A DNA stretch of 64,000 bases from Promineifilum sp019695075 (GTDB taxonomy: Bacteria > Chloroflexota > Anaerolineae > Promineifilales > Promineifilaceae): assembly GCA_026129185.1 (NCBI GenBank), contig JAHCIO010000023.1, positions 1 to 64,000 on the forward strand, given 5' to 3'. The translations under genes were made by a program, and so were the position numbers. The notes beneath the pieces are model-generated. The model did no database searches and had not been told where the DNA came from. It saw only the letters and a list, made by a program, of their open reading frames with translations. Each line of letters begins with the position of its first letter. The first letter of the stretch is position 1. This document shows positions 16,215 to 23,982 of the stretch, in pieces.

Positions 16215-17165
16215 ATGGTCATCATCCTCGGCGACATTCTGGCGGACTATGCTATTCGCGTCGAGCAACTCCAACTGGCGCCGAAGGACTTGCAGCGCGT
16301 CTCCTACCTGGCTCTGGGGCCGGGCGGCGCGTGCAATGTGGCTATCATGGCCGCGCACCTGGGGCTGGACGTGGCCGCGCTGGGCGAGGTGGGCGACGAC
16401 CTCTTCGGCGAGATCGTCCTGGAGGGGCTAAGCGAGGAGGGCGTCGACGTCAGCGGCGTCATCATCAGCCCCGGCGCGCGGACGCCCGTGGCCAACGTGC
16501 TCGTCGACGAGCGCGGCGAGCCGGCCTACCTGGGCTTTCCCGGCAGCTTGCAGGTGATGAGCCTGCCGGAGGCATGGACGGCGACGATTGGCGCGGCCCA
16601 GGCGCTCTATGCCGACGGCTGGGCCGACCACGAGGGTGTGCCGGCCGTCGTCCTGGCGGCGTTGCGCGTGGCCCGCGACGCCGGCGTGCCGACCTTCTTC
16701 GACCCCGGCCCCGGCAACCCCAAGATCGACAACGCCTGGCACAGCGAGGCCGCCGCGCTGGCCACTGTGCTGCTGGCGACCGAGGACGAGGCCCGCCGCC
16801 TGTCGGGCGAGGTCGATCCGGTTAACTCAGCGCGCGTGCTGCTGGGGCGGGGGACACAACTGGCGGTCATCAAGCGGGGCATGGCCGGGGCCTTCCTGCT
16901 GACGGCCGACGATCTCCACATCGCCCCCGGGCTGCCCGTCGTCGCCCGCGACGCCACCGGCGCGGGCGACAGCCTGGCCGCGGCGATCATCTATGGCACC
17001 CTGCGTCGCTTCGACCTCCAGACCCTCGGCGACATCGGCAATGCCACCGGCGCGGCCAAGGTGCTGAAGCTGGGCACAGGCCACAACATGCCCACCGTGG
17101 CCGAGGTCAACGAGATGTTACGACGGTTTGGTTCGGAAGTACTTCTTTCGGGCGAGTCGGAGTAG
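16215..17165 (+). CDS. PfkB-family kinase
   Basis: A 316-residue ribokinase-fold kinase that phosphorylates a hydroxyl on a sugar, nucleoside or vitamin using ATP. It opens with MVIILGDILADYAIRVEQL, has the substrate-lid GGACNVAIMAAHLGLDV, and near residue 245 the anion-hole and catalytic block DATGAGDSLAAA, whose last Asp is the base. GGAGG lies 7 nt before the ATG. It directly follows the ECF transporter in the same direction after a 71-bp repeat spacer. A salvage pair, with import followed by trapping phosphorylation, is a reasonable inference. The substrate is not deducible; ribokinase-like and adenosine-kinase-like members are both possible. Confidence 0.85.
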   Translation: MVIILGDILADYAIRVEQLQLAPKDLQRVSYLALGPGGACNVAIMAAHLGLDVAALGEVGDDLFGEIVLEGLSEEGVDVSGVIISPGARTPVANVLVDERGEPAYLGFPGSLQVMSLPEAWTATIGAAQALYADGWADHEGVPAVVLAALRVARDAGVPTFFDPGPGNPKIDNAWHSEAAALATVLLATEDEARRLSGEVDPVNSARVLLGRGTQLAVIKRGMAGAFLLTADDLHIAPGLPVVARDATGAGDSLAAAIIYGTLRRFDLQTLGDIGNATGAAKVLKLGTGHNMPTVAEVNEMLRRFGSEVLLSGESE

Positions 17166-17194
17166 CCAGAAACCACGCAGCGGCGACGATCATC

Positions 17195-17908
17195 TCAGAG
17201 CACCAGCTGCGCCCCCAGGACGAGGAGGAATAGCAGCACCAACCGCCGGAACGCGTTGGGGTTGATGGCGCGGCACAGGCGCACGCCCAGCAGTTGCCCG
17301 ATCAGCAACGCAGGCACGCCGATGAGCGCCGTCCGCCACACTACCGGGGTGAAGTGCCCCGTCAGGGCGTGGGAGACCAATAGAAGGACGCTGGTCAGCA
17401 CGAAGTAGGTTTGCAGGTTGCCGCGGAAGCGCTCGGCCGTCCAGCCGCGGGCATCGGCGTAGACGATCACCGGCGGCCCGCCCGTGTTGAACGCCCCGCT
17501 GAGGATGCCCGAACTGAAGCCGGCGGCGAAGGCCCAGCTGCGGCCGTGGAGCGCCGGCACGCGCCAGCCGGCCAGGTTGTAGACCGCGTAGAGGATGAGA
17601 ATGACGCCCAGCACCCGCGTGACGACGCCGGCATCAACCCGCGCCAGAAGGAGCACGCCGATGGGGATGCCCAGCGCCGCGGGAATCACCAGTTGCACCA
17701 GATCACCCAGAGTCACGTGCGCCCGCCAGCGGATAGCGTTGAGCAGCGTCGCCAGCGTGCCGATGATGGCAAAGGCCGGGGTGGCCGTCTGCACGCCGAC
17801 GAGCGTCACCAGCAGGGGCATGGCCACCAGCGCGCCGCCGAAGCCCAAGACGCCCTGAATGGCCGCGGCGACGAAGACCACCAGTGCAATGGCCATCAGC
17901 ATGGCCAT
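17195..17908 (-). CDS. TauE/SafE-family membrane permease
   Basis: A 237-residue protein with about seven to eight membrane helices. TauE/SafE proteins are implicated in export or import of sulfite, sulfonates and related anions. Family traits are the opening FVAAAIQGVLGFGGALVAMPLLV and the mid-protein GILSGAFNTGGPPVIVYADARGW, the internal repeat with its Gly/Pro-rich turn. Its ATG shares a base with the stop of the upstream RibD-C-like gene, so they are co-transcribed. Several Met codons crowd the N-terminus, so the exact start is uncertain by a few residues. The substrate is unknown. Confidence 0.85.
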   Translation of the reverse strand: MAMLMAIALVVFVAAAIQGVLGFGGALVAMPLLVTLVGVQTATPAFAIIGTLATLLNAIRWRAHVTLGDLVQLVIPAALGIPIGVLLLARVDAGVVTRVLGVILILYAVYNLAGWRVPALHGRSWAFAAGFSSGILSGAFNTGGPPVIVYADARGWTAERFRGNLQTYFVLTSVLLLVSHALTGHFTPVVWRTALIGVPALLIGQLLGVRLCRAINPNAFRRLVLLFLLVLGAQLVL

Positions 17909-18738
17909 CAGCGCGCGTAGCAGACGAACTGCTGCCCCAGCCCGTCGAGGGCGTGGGGGTCGTAATACAGCGCGTGCAGGCGCAGCCCGACGGCCGGGCG
18001 CAACAAATCCCCCTCCACCAGGCTACTGAACGGCTGCCCGCCCAGCAGCCGATGGGCGACGGTCGTGTAGAGGCGGTCGAGCACGTTGTCGGCCAGCAGC
18101 AGATGGTGGACGCGCGGGCCGGTGGCCATGTAGAGGGTGCGGTAGCCCTGCTCGCCCAGCGCGTCGATGGCCGCCCGGCCGCTGACGTCTTCTTCCCCGG
18201 CGACGACCACCGTCGCGCCCTCGTCGCGCAGCCGGGCCATGCGCTCGGGCGCGGCCGTGCCGTTGGTGAGCACGATCACCCTGCGGCCCGCCTCGGTCAG
18301 GAACGGCGGGATGGGAAAGTCGAGGCTGCCGCTGACGACGGCCAGGTCGGGGTAGCGCGACAGGCCGCGCTCCGCCCGCCAGCGGCCCAGGTCGTCAAAG
18401 CGCGGCTCGTCGTAGACGCGCAAAATCTCCTGCGCCTTGCCCTCGGCGTAGTCGCGTAGGTAGCGTCCGCTGCTGATCAGGCAGTCGGCCTGCACGGCCA
18501 ACTCCTGGAACAGCCGCCAGTCGCGGTCATTGGCCGTGTCCGTTGGCACCATCATGCCCTTGCCCGACGGCCGGGGGATGGCGATGCGGCCGTCGATGCT
18601 CTGGACGTAGTTGGTGTAGACGAATGGCCGGTCGCCGGCCGCGCCGATGTCGCGCAGGGCGTGGCCCAGGTAGAGGCCCCGCAGCGGCGTCTCGCGCGCG
18701 GGCGTCGGGTAGAGTTGCCAGACGGTATCGGCGTCCAT
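17908..18738 (-). CDS. RibD C-terminal-domain (dihydrofolate-reductase-like) oxidoreductase
   Basis: A protein of 276 residues from the ATG at 18738, chosen because GAGGTGG lies 5 nt upstream; a GTG at 18744 would sit inside that site. The fold is that of the pyrimidine reductase domain of riboflavin synthesis: FVYTNYVQSIDGRIAIP near residue 40, DWRLFQELAVQADCLISSGRYLRDY, PDLAVVSGSLDFP, and the late MATGPRVHHLLLADNVLDRLYTTVAHRLLGG. The deaminase domain of true RibD is absent, so this may be a stand-alone NADPH reductase with another substrate. It is read together with the FHA gene before it (7-nt gap) and the TauE gene after it. Confidence 0.82.
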   Translation of the reverse strand: MDADTVWQLYPTPARETPLRGLYLGHALRDIGAAGDRPFVYTNYVQSIDGRIAIPRPSGKGMMVPTDTANDRDWRLFQELAVQADCLISSGRYLRDYAEGKAQEILRVYDEPRFDDLGRWRAERGLSRYPDLAVVSGSLDFPIPPFLTEAGRRVIVLTNGTAAPERMARLRDEGATVVVAGEEDVSGRAAIDALGEQGYRTLYMATGPRVHHLLLADNVLDRLYTTVAHRLLGGQPFSSLVEGDLLRPAVGLRLHALYYDPHALDGLGQQFVCYAR

Positions 18739-18745
18739 AACCACC

Positions 18746-19558
18746 TCAACTGACGATCTGCGCCGTGAACTCGGCCTGGCCCAATTGCACCCGGAAGCCG
18801 TCCTTCAGCATGTGGACGGCGGCCACCTGGGCATCGTTGACCCACGTGCGCCGGCTGCCGAGATCGTAGAGCAAGTAACGTCCGCTCTCGCAGCGGATCT
18901 CAGCGTGCTGCGGTGAGAGGCCGGCCAGGACGATGTCGTTGTCCGGCGCGCTGCCAATGCGGGTCACGTCGTCGCCCAGCGGCAGCCAGTCGCCGCCCTT
19001 CGTCGGCAATGAGCCAGGCGCGGGCGGCGGCCGGTTAGGGCGAGCCAGCGGCGGCGGCACGGCCGGGGTGGGCGGCGGCGCCGGCGCGGCCGAGGCCCTG
19101 GCGCGGTCGCCAGCCGGCCGGGCGGGGCGCGGGGCGGCAGAACCGCCCGCGGCGGCATCCAGGGGGTCGAGCGTCACCTCCACGCCACCGAAGCCACGCG
19201 CCAGCAGGTTGTAGACGAGCGCGCCGAGCATGGTCGATAGCCCGGTCAGCAACATACCCGCGGCGGCCGTGGCCAGGGCGACGACGAGGATCAGCCCCGT
19301 CTCGCGCGCGCTCAGCGCGGCCAGGCGGGTCTGCGCGTCGCTGAGTTGCAACAGGGGCACAAGATCGATGGCGATGCCGTCGGTCAGGGGCAGAGGCAGG
19401 ACGAAGTTGAGCGCCGCCAGCCAGGCCAGCAGCCGCGCGACGGCCGCCCGCGCCAGTAAGCCCAACAGCACCCCCGGAACCAGCCAACCGGCCAGGCCGA
19501 GCAGCAAGCCATAGAGCAGAGCCGACAGTGGACTGACGCGACGGACAGCGTAACGCAT
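18746..19558 (-). CDS. Membrane-anchored FHA-domain protein (DUF3566-like N-terminus)
   Basis: A 270-residue protein. Residues 10-50 and 85-120 hold hydrophobic helices, and the second ends with STMLGALVYNLLARGFGGVEVTL, which resembles DUF3566-type membrane domains. A long Pro/Ala linker (about 125-185) leads to a C-terminal FHA domain that binds phosphothreonine: RIGSAPDNDIVLAGLSPQHAEIR and LYDLGSRRTWVND. Compared with canonical FHA domains, the usual Ser-x-x-His is here SPQHAEI, so the key Ser and His are kept. TAGTAT ends 6 nt before the ATG. It would act as a membrane-tethered reader of kinase products from the neighbouring island. Confidence 0.85.
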   Translation of the reverse strand: MRYAVRRVSPLSALLYGLLLGLAGWLVPGVLLGLLARAAVARLLAWLAALNFVLPLPLTDGIAIDLVPLLQLSDAQTRLAALSARETGLILVVALATAAAGMLLTGLSTMLGALVYNLLARGFGGVEVTLDPLDAAAGGSAAPRPARPAGDRARASAAPAPPPTPAVPPPLARPNRPPPAPGSLPTKGGDWLPLGDDVTRIGSAPDNDIVLAGLSPQHAEIRCESGRYLLYDLGSRRTWVNDAQVAAVHMLKDGFRVQLGQAEFTAQIVS

Positions 19559-19564
19559 CCCTCT

Positions 19565-19570
19565 ATACTA
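19565..19570 (-). promoter_or_regulatory. -10-like hexamer before the FHA gene
   Basis: TAGTAT on the minus strand ends 6 nt before the ATG at 19558. The intervening AGAGGG could also serve as a short ribosome-binding site. No clear -35 is present. Confidence 0.35.
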
Positions 19571-19600
19571 CCCGATCCGCGTTGCCAGGGCACGTGCTGG

Positions 19601-20491
19601 TCATCGCGCCCGACGGGACCAGTCGATGACGCCGCGCGCGCCGACTTGCTTCTCCATGTCCAGCAGCAGCCGCGCGCCCTGGCCGTAGTCGTCTTCGCGG
19701 GCCACGATGCGCTCGGCGGCTTCGCTCTCCCCCACGGCCAGCAGAACGCGGTAGGCGACCCACTCGGCGAAGCCTTCGCGCAGCAGTGGGTCGCGCAGCA
19801 ACGGCGCGTTCTCCATCTGCCAGGCATGGGCCAGTTCGTGCGCGGCCACCTGGAGCAGCAACAGCCGCGGCAGGCCCCGCGCGGCGTAGATGCCCCGCCG
19901 TCGCCCGCGCCGCGTGTAGACGCCCAGCGTCTCGCCGCCGCCGGCGGGGTCTTCGCCCATCTCGCCCAGGATGGCCGCCAGTTCGCCCGGTTCGACCAGA
20001 ATCAGCCCGGTGGGCACGTTGAGCGACAGGCCGAGTTGCTCGCGCAGGGCGCTCTCGGCGGCGCGGTAGACAGCCGTGGCCGCCTCGTCGCTGACGACGG
20101 CCGTGGCCCCACACGCCGCGCACAGCGGCCGGCCGCCATCGGCCGGCGCGGCGCGGCCGACGGGCAGGCCGCAGCTGTGGCAGCGCGGCCCGGCGGCGCA
20201 GTCGTTGCAGTAGGGACCGCTCTGGCCGAAGTAAATGGCCCGGCGGCTTGGCCTGCGGCCACAGCCGACGCAGATCGGCCCGACTTCGCGGCAGGTGGGG
20301 CACGCCCCGGCGGCGTTGCCGGGCAAGCGGCAGACCGGGCAACGCGGCTTCTCCGCCTGACAGACCTCGCAGACGCTCAGGTATACGTCCGGCGGCCAGG
20401 CGGCGTGGTGGAAGCGGCGGGCGCGCGCGTTCAGCCCCCGGCCGCAGAGGTGACAGAAGCCCGGCCCGGCGGCAAGGCCCCGGCCGCTCAT
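19601..20491 (-). CDS. DA1-like zinc metallopeptidase with LIM/zinc-ribbon array
   Basis: A protein of 296 residues from the ATG overlapping the previous stop. Residues 13-128 hold at least ten CxxC pairs in tandem (FCHLCG, CEVCQ, CPVCR, CPTCR, CVGCG, CNDCA, CHSCG, CAACG), a LIM- or treble-clef-like array. The C-terminal part has GIYAARGLPRLLLLQVAAHELAHAWQ, in which His218, Glu219 and His222 make an HExxH zinc site, and then LLREGFAEWVAYRVL, in which Glu239 is the probable third ligand. The order zinc array, GLPR, HExxH, EEG-like helix is that of the plant DA1 peptidase family. No signal peptide is seen, so it acts inside the cell. It is the last gene of the long signalling operon. Targets are unknown. 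Confidence 0.75.
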   Translation of the reverse strand: MSGRGLAAGPGFCHLCGRGLNARARRFHHAAWPPDVYLSVCEVCQAEKPRCPVCRLPGNAAGACPTCREVGPICVGCGRRPSRRAIYFGQSGPYCNDCAAGPRCHSCGLPVGRAAPADGGRPLCAACGATAVVSDEAATAVYRAAESALREQLGLSLNVPTGLILVEPGELAAILGEMGEDPAGGGETLGVYTRRGRRRGIYAARGLPRLLLLQVAAHELAHAWQMENAPLLRDPLLREGFAEWVAYRVLLAVGESEAAERIVAREDDYGQGARLLLDMEKQVGARGVIDWSRRAR

Positions 20492-21624
20492 CGCGCCAAC
20501 TCGCCGGGCGTGAGCGACAGCCCGGCGGCGTTTAGCTCGGCCGCGCAGGCGTTGGGCGGGCAGCCATCCGTGCCGGCCAGTAACAGAACGATGGTGATGC
20601 GCCGCACCGCCGCCGGATCGACATCGGGCAAGCGGTCGGTGAATTCGTGGGCCAGGGCGATTTCGATTGTCTGCCACTCGGCGGCCTGGATGCGCGGGGC
20701 GACGCCGGGGCCGAAGGGCGGCAGGGCCGCGCCCCACAGCGCCGACGTGGTCGCGCTGCCATCGAGCCACACCGACGCGCCCAGAAGTTGGCCGTCGGCA
20801 TCCTCATAGCGCAGGAGCAGGGCGCTGCGCCCCTCGTTGGCCCCATCGACGACGCCGGCCAGCCGCAACTGCGCGCGGAATACCAGCCCATCCGGCGGCT
20901 GGGCCAGGGTGATGCTCTGGCTGAGAGCCACGCGGCCCGCGCCGGACTTGCTCATGGCCAGGCTGGGCAGGGGCGGCTCGCCGGGCAACAGGCGCGCCTC
21001 CACGGCCTGGACGCCGGTTACGCCCTCGGCCGTGCGCTCCCAGCCATCGACCCAGTCGGCGCGGAAGTCGCCATTCTGGATGAGGTTGGGGCCAAGCGGG
21101 GCCGCGGGGGTGGTCGCCAGCGCGGGGGTCAGGATGATGCCGACGACTGTCGATAGCGGCGTGATGGTGGCCACGGGCGTCGGCGTGCCCGCGGCCGCGT
21201 CGCCGGTCGCGGCCAGGGCGGCTGTCGGCGAGGGCGGGGTGGTCGTCGGCGGGCCGGCCGTGGCCGTCGGCGGGCGGCCGGTGTTGGCCGCGCCGGCCGG
21301 CAGCGTCACCACGGCGGCCGTGGCCAGGTAGGCGGCCCGGCGGCGAATGGGATAAAAAACGGCAAACGCGGCCACAGCCAGCGCCAGCAACAGCAGCACC
21401 AGACCCAGCGCCCAATAGGCCGCGCGGGGCGACCGGGACGGGGCGGTGGGCAGTGGCGAATCGGCCGGCGGCGCGGCGGGCACGGAAGCAACCGGAGCCG
21501 GAGCAGGCGGCGGGATGAGCGCCCGACAGACGGCGCAGATGCGCGTGCCGGGCCGGTTGACGTGGCCTTTGGGGCACACGGCCGGTTCCGGCAGGCGTCG
21601 CCCTGTTCCTGAGTCCGTAGTCAT
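20488..21624 (-). CDS. Zinc-ribbon, single-pass membrane protein with outer beta-sandwich domain
   Basis: A 378-residue protein. Residues 17-36 (CPKGHVNRPGTRICAVC) form a zinc ribbon. A Pro/Ala linker follows, then one membrane helix near 70-92 (YWALGLVLLLLALAVAAFAVFY) and a Thr/Pro/Ala-rich stalk to about 190. The C-terminal domain begins NLIQNGDFRADWVDGW, the usual opening of carbohydrate-binding-module-like jelly-roll domains, and continues with alternating beta-strand pattern. The topology is ribbon inside and binding domain outside. The stop overlaps the start of the DA1-like gene (ATGA). A role as a surface sensor or adhesin feeding into the island is inference. Confidence 0.72.
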   Translation of the reverse strand: MTTDSGTGRRLPEPAVCPKGHVNRPGTRICAVCRALIPPPAPAPVASVPAAPPADSPLPTAPSRSPRAAYWALGLVLLLLALAVAAFAVFYPIRRRAAYLATAAVVTLPAGAANTGRPPTATAGPPTTTPPSPTAALAATGDAAAGTPTPVATITPLSTVVGIILTPALATTPAAPLGPNLIQNGDFRADWVDGWERTAEGVTGVQAVEARLLPGEPPLPSLAMSKSGAGRVALSQSITLAQPPDGLVFRAQLRLAGVVDGANEGRSALLLRYEDADGQLLGASVWLDGSATTSALWGAALPPFGPGVAPRIQAAEWQTIEIALAHEFTDRLPDVDPAAVRRITIVLLLAGTDGCPPNACAAELNAAGLSLTPGELAR

Positions 21625-21656
21625 ACCTGCCGCCGGCGCGGCCGTCGCCCCGCGCC

Positions 21657-22634
21657 TTAGCTCGTCTTGAACTGCAACACAACCCGGCCGAGACGAATCT
21701 CGTCGCCGTCGCGCAGTGGATGGGGCGTGCCGGGGGCCACTTTCTGGCGGTTAACGAAGGTGTAGTTGACCGAGTTCAGGTCTTCGATGGCGAATTGGCC
21801 GCCACGGCTGGTGATCTGGGCGTGGCGGCGCGAAACTCCGCCCTCTTCGCCGCCGTAGGGGACGAGATCGACATCGGGGAAGCTGCCACTGACCGGGTCT
21901 TCACGGCCGATGAGGTATTCCGTCTTGCCCGGGGCCAGGTTGAGCGTTGCCCCGGACGACGGCACGACCAGCCGCGGGTTGAGCACAGGCACACCCATCC
22001 CCGCCGGCGGCGTCGAGACGAGCGGCAGCGACGGATCGCTGGTGAACAGGGCCGGAGCCTGCTGGCCGGAGGGGAAACCGGACTTGGGCGTCAGCGCCTG
22101 ACCGCAGTTGTCACAGAAGACATCGCCCGGCTGGATGGCCGCGCCGCAGTTGGGGCACGCGCTATCCGCGGCCGGCGGCGCCGCCGGCTCCGCCCAATCG
22201 CGGGCGGGCGAAATCGGCGGGGGCGGTGGGTTGGCCGGGGCGGGGGGCGGCGACCAACTAGGAGCCGATGGGGCCGGCGGCGCAGGCGGTGGCGACCAAC
22301 TGGGAGCCGATGGAGCCGGCGGCGCGGGCGGCGGCGGCCAACTAGGAGCCGATGGGGCCGGCGGCGGCACGAAGGCCGTTGGCGCGGCCGTGCTCAGCGG
22401 TGTGCCGCAATTGCCGCAAAACGCCTCGCCGGGCATCACACTCTCGCCGCAGTTGGGGCAGCGCCCCTGGCCGGCCGCGGGGCCTGGCCCGGATGCCCCG
22501 AAGCCAGGGGAGGCGAAGCCGCCTGACGCGCCCGCGCCGGGCCGCGCCGCGACGCCGGCCAGCGAAGTCCCGCAGTTATCGCAGAAGGCAGCGCCGGCCG
22601 GAACCTGCGCGCTACAATTGGGGCAGTTGATCAT
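21657..22634 (-). CDS. Triple zinc-ribbon FHA-domain protein
   Basis: A protein of about 325 residues from the ATG at 22634; a GTG two codons upstream is also possible. Three near-identical zinc ribbons (CPNC...FCDNCG type) lie near residues 4-22, 59-77 and 160-178. Between the second and third is a Pro-rich stretch encoded by 42-nt tandem repeats. The C-terminal FHA domain reads YLIGREDPVSGSFPDVDLV, then GVSRRHAQI and IEDLNSVNYTFVNRQKV, with the phosphothreonine-binding Arg and Ser-Arg-Arg-His intact. It has no membrane helix, so it is a soluble adaptor, probably bringing phosphorylated partners to whatever the ribbons bind. Confidence 0.87.
   Translation of the reverse strand: MINCPNCSAQVPAGAAFCDNCGTSLAGVAARPGAGASGGFASPGFGASGPGPAAGQGRCPNCGESVMPGEAFCGNCGTPLSTAAPTAFVPPPAPSAPSWPPPPAPPAPSAPSWSPPPAPPAPSAPSWSPPPAPANPPPPPISPARDWAEPAAPPAADSACPNCGAAIQPGDVFCDNCGQALTPKSGFPSGQQAPALFTSDPSLPLVSTPPAGMGVPVLNPRLVVPSSGATLNLAPGKTEYLIGREDPVSGSFPDVDLVPYGGEEGGVSRRHAQITSRGGQFAIEDLNSVNYTFVNRQKVAPGTPHPLRDGDEIRLGRVVLQFKTS
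22250..22365. repeat. 42-bp tandem repeats inside the triple-ribbon FHA gene
   Basis: Unit 1 is 22250-22291, unit 2 is 22292-22333, and a partial third reaches about 22365. Each encodes a 14-residue Pro/Ala/Ser/Trp unit (APSAPSW plus a Pro run). The frame is kept, so copy number can change without breaking the protein. Confidence 0.85.
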
Positions 22635-22677
22635 GCTCACGTCATCCTTCCCTTATCTATGCGCCTGTGACGACTTG

Positions 22678-23928
22678 TCAGCTGCCCAGGTCGCTCATAT
22701 CCAGCCGCCGGGTGGCGGAGACCAGTCGTTTGGTGGCGTGGGGCGAGAGGGCTTGCCCGGCGTCGATTTGCGCCGCGGCCGCCTCCGCCTCGCGCGCCAA
22801 CTCTACCTCGCCCGCGTCCAGTAGGCGCGTCGCCGCGGCCCGCAGGCGCTGGGTGCGCTGCTGGGCGTCGGCGCTGTCGCGCTCGTCCAGAGCGCGGGTC
22901 ATCAGCTTAAAGGCTGTCACGCGCTCGACGGTGTTCATCACCGGCGCGTTGACGGCTGTCGCCGCGGCCGGGTCGGCCACCAGGGTGAAGACGATGTCGG
23001 CCGACACCTTGCGCCCCGCGCCGCCGCCGGGGATGTCATAGTTTACCTCAGCTTGCGCCAGCCGGAAATCCCCCGGCGCGCGTGGCGGAATCGACAGCTC
23101 GATCAGCACGCTCTGACCCTCGCGCTGCAAGTCGCCCAGCGTCACCTGTACGTCGCGCTCGCCCATCGCTCGCGCCGAGAGGCGATCGATCAACGGCTGG
23201 ACGCGCCAGGCGGCGACCGCCCGGACGCCCTTGACCAGCCGCAGCACCAGCGTGGCGTTGGTGACCAGCGTGCGCTGCATCGTAACCACCACTTGCCGGA
23301 ATGCTTCCAGGATGCGGTCGGGCGCGTCGATGAACTCCCAGTTGCCGCCGGACAGCTCGGCCAGATCGGTCAGCAGGGCCTGATTCCACTCGTCGCCCAG
23401 GCCCAGAGCGGTGATGGGCACGCCCATCTGCGCCGCCGTCTGGGCCAGCGCGCGGCAGCGGTCTTCGTCGTCCCACGTCTCGCCGTCGGTCAGCAAGACG
23501 AGGCGGCTGACGCGGTCGGGGCCAAGGCCTCCGCGGGCTTGCTCCAGCCCGGCGCGCAGGCCGAGCGACATCTGCGTACCGCCGCGCTCCTCAATGCGGT
23601 CGATCTGGGCCAGGAGGGCGGCGCGGTCGCCGGCCGGCCGGGCTGCGGTCAGCACATCGACCGTGTCGTCAAAAACAACGATGGACACCAGGTCATCGGG
23701 CGCGAGCCGGTCGAGCGTCAGGCGTGCGGCCTGGCGCAGGTCATTGATCTTGCGGCCGGCCATCGAGCCGCTGCGGTCGAGCACCAGGACGAGATTGAGC
23801 GGGGCCTGCACGCTGGCTACGCCCTCGGCCGGGCGGGCCTCCAGATAGACGTAGGCCATCTGCTCACTATCGAGAGCGGCGTACCGCGGCCGGTTGAGTG
23901 AGGCAGTAATCATCACTTCGCCCGCCAT
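22678..23928 (-). CDS. VWA-domain protein
   Basis: A 416-residue protein. The von Willebrand A domain starts near residue 43: LNLVLVLDRSGSM carries the MIDAS metal site (Asp51, Ser53, Ser55), with the later Thr in GGTQMSLGLRAG and the Asp in LLTDGETWDDEDR. An N-terminal beta-strand part and a C-terminal half with a helical end (ARLLDAGEVELAREAEAAAAQID) flank it, like stand-alone bacterial VWA proteins related to TerY and CoxE-type partners. There is no signal peptide. GGAGG precedes the ATG by 7 nt. VWA proteins often sit beside PP2C and kinase genes, and here the next gene upstream is a PP2C. Confidence 0.88.
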   Translation of the reverse strand: MAGEVMITASLNRPRYAALDSEQMAYVYLEARPAEGVASVQAPLNLVLVLDRSGSMAGRKINDLRQAARLTLDRLAPDDLVSIVVFDDTVDVLTAARPAGDRAALLAQIDRIEERGGTQMSLGLRAGLEQARGGLGPDRVSRLVLLTDGETWDDEDRCRALAQTAAQMGVPITALGLGDEWNQALLTDLAELSGGNWEFIDAPDRILEAFRQVVVTMQRTLVTNATLVLRLVKGVRAVAAWRVQPLIDRLSARAMGERDVQVTLGDLQREGQSVLIELSIPPRAPGDFRLAQAEVNYDIPGGGAGRKVSADIVFTLVADPAAATAVNAPVMNTVERVTAFKLMTRALDERDSADAQQRTQRLRAAATRLLDAGEVELAREAEAAAAQIDAGQALSPHATKRLVSATRRLDMSDLGS

Positions 23929-23982
23929 GTTTGTGCCTCCATCTCCCTGATTATAGCGCGCTTTAGCCGCCGTTGACGGCCG

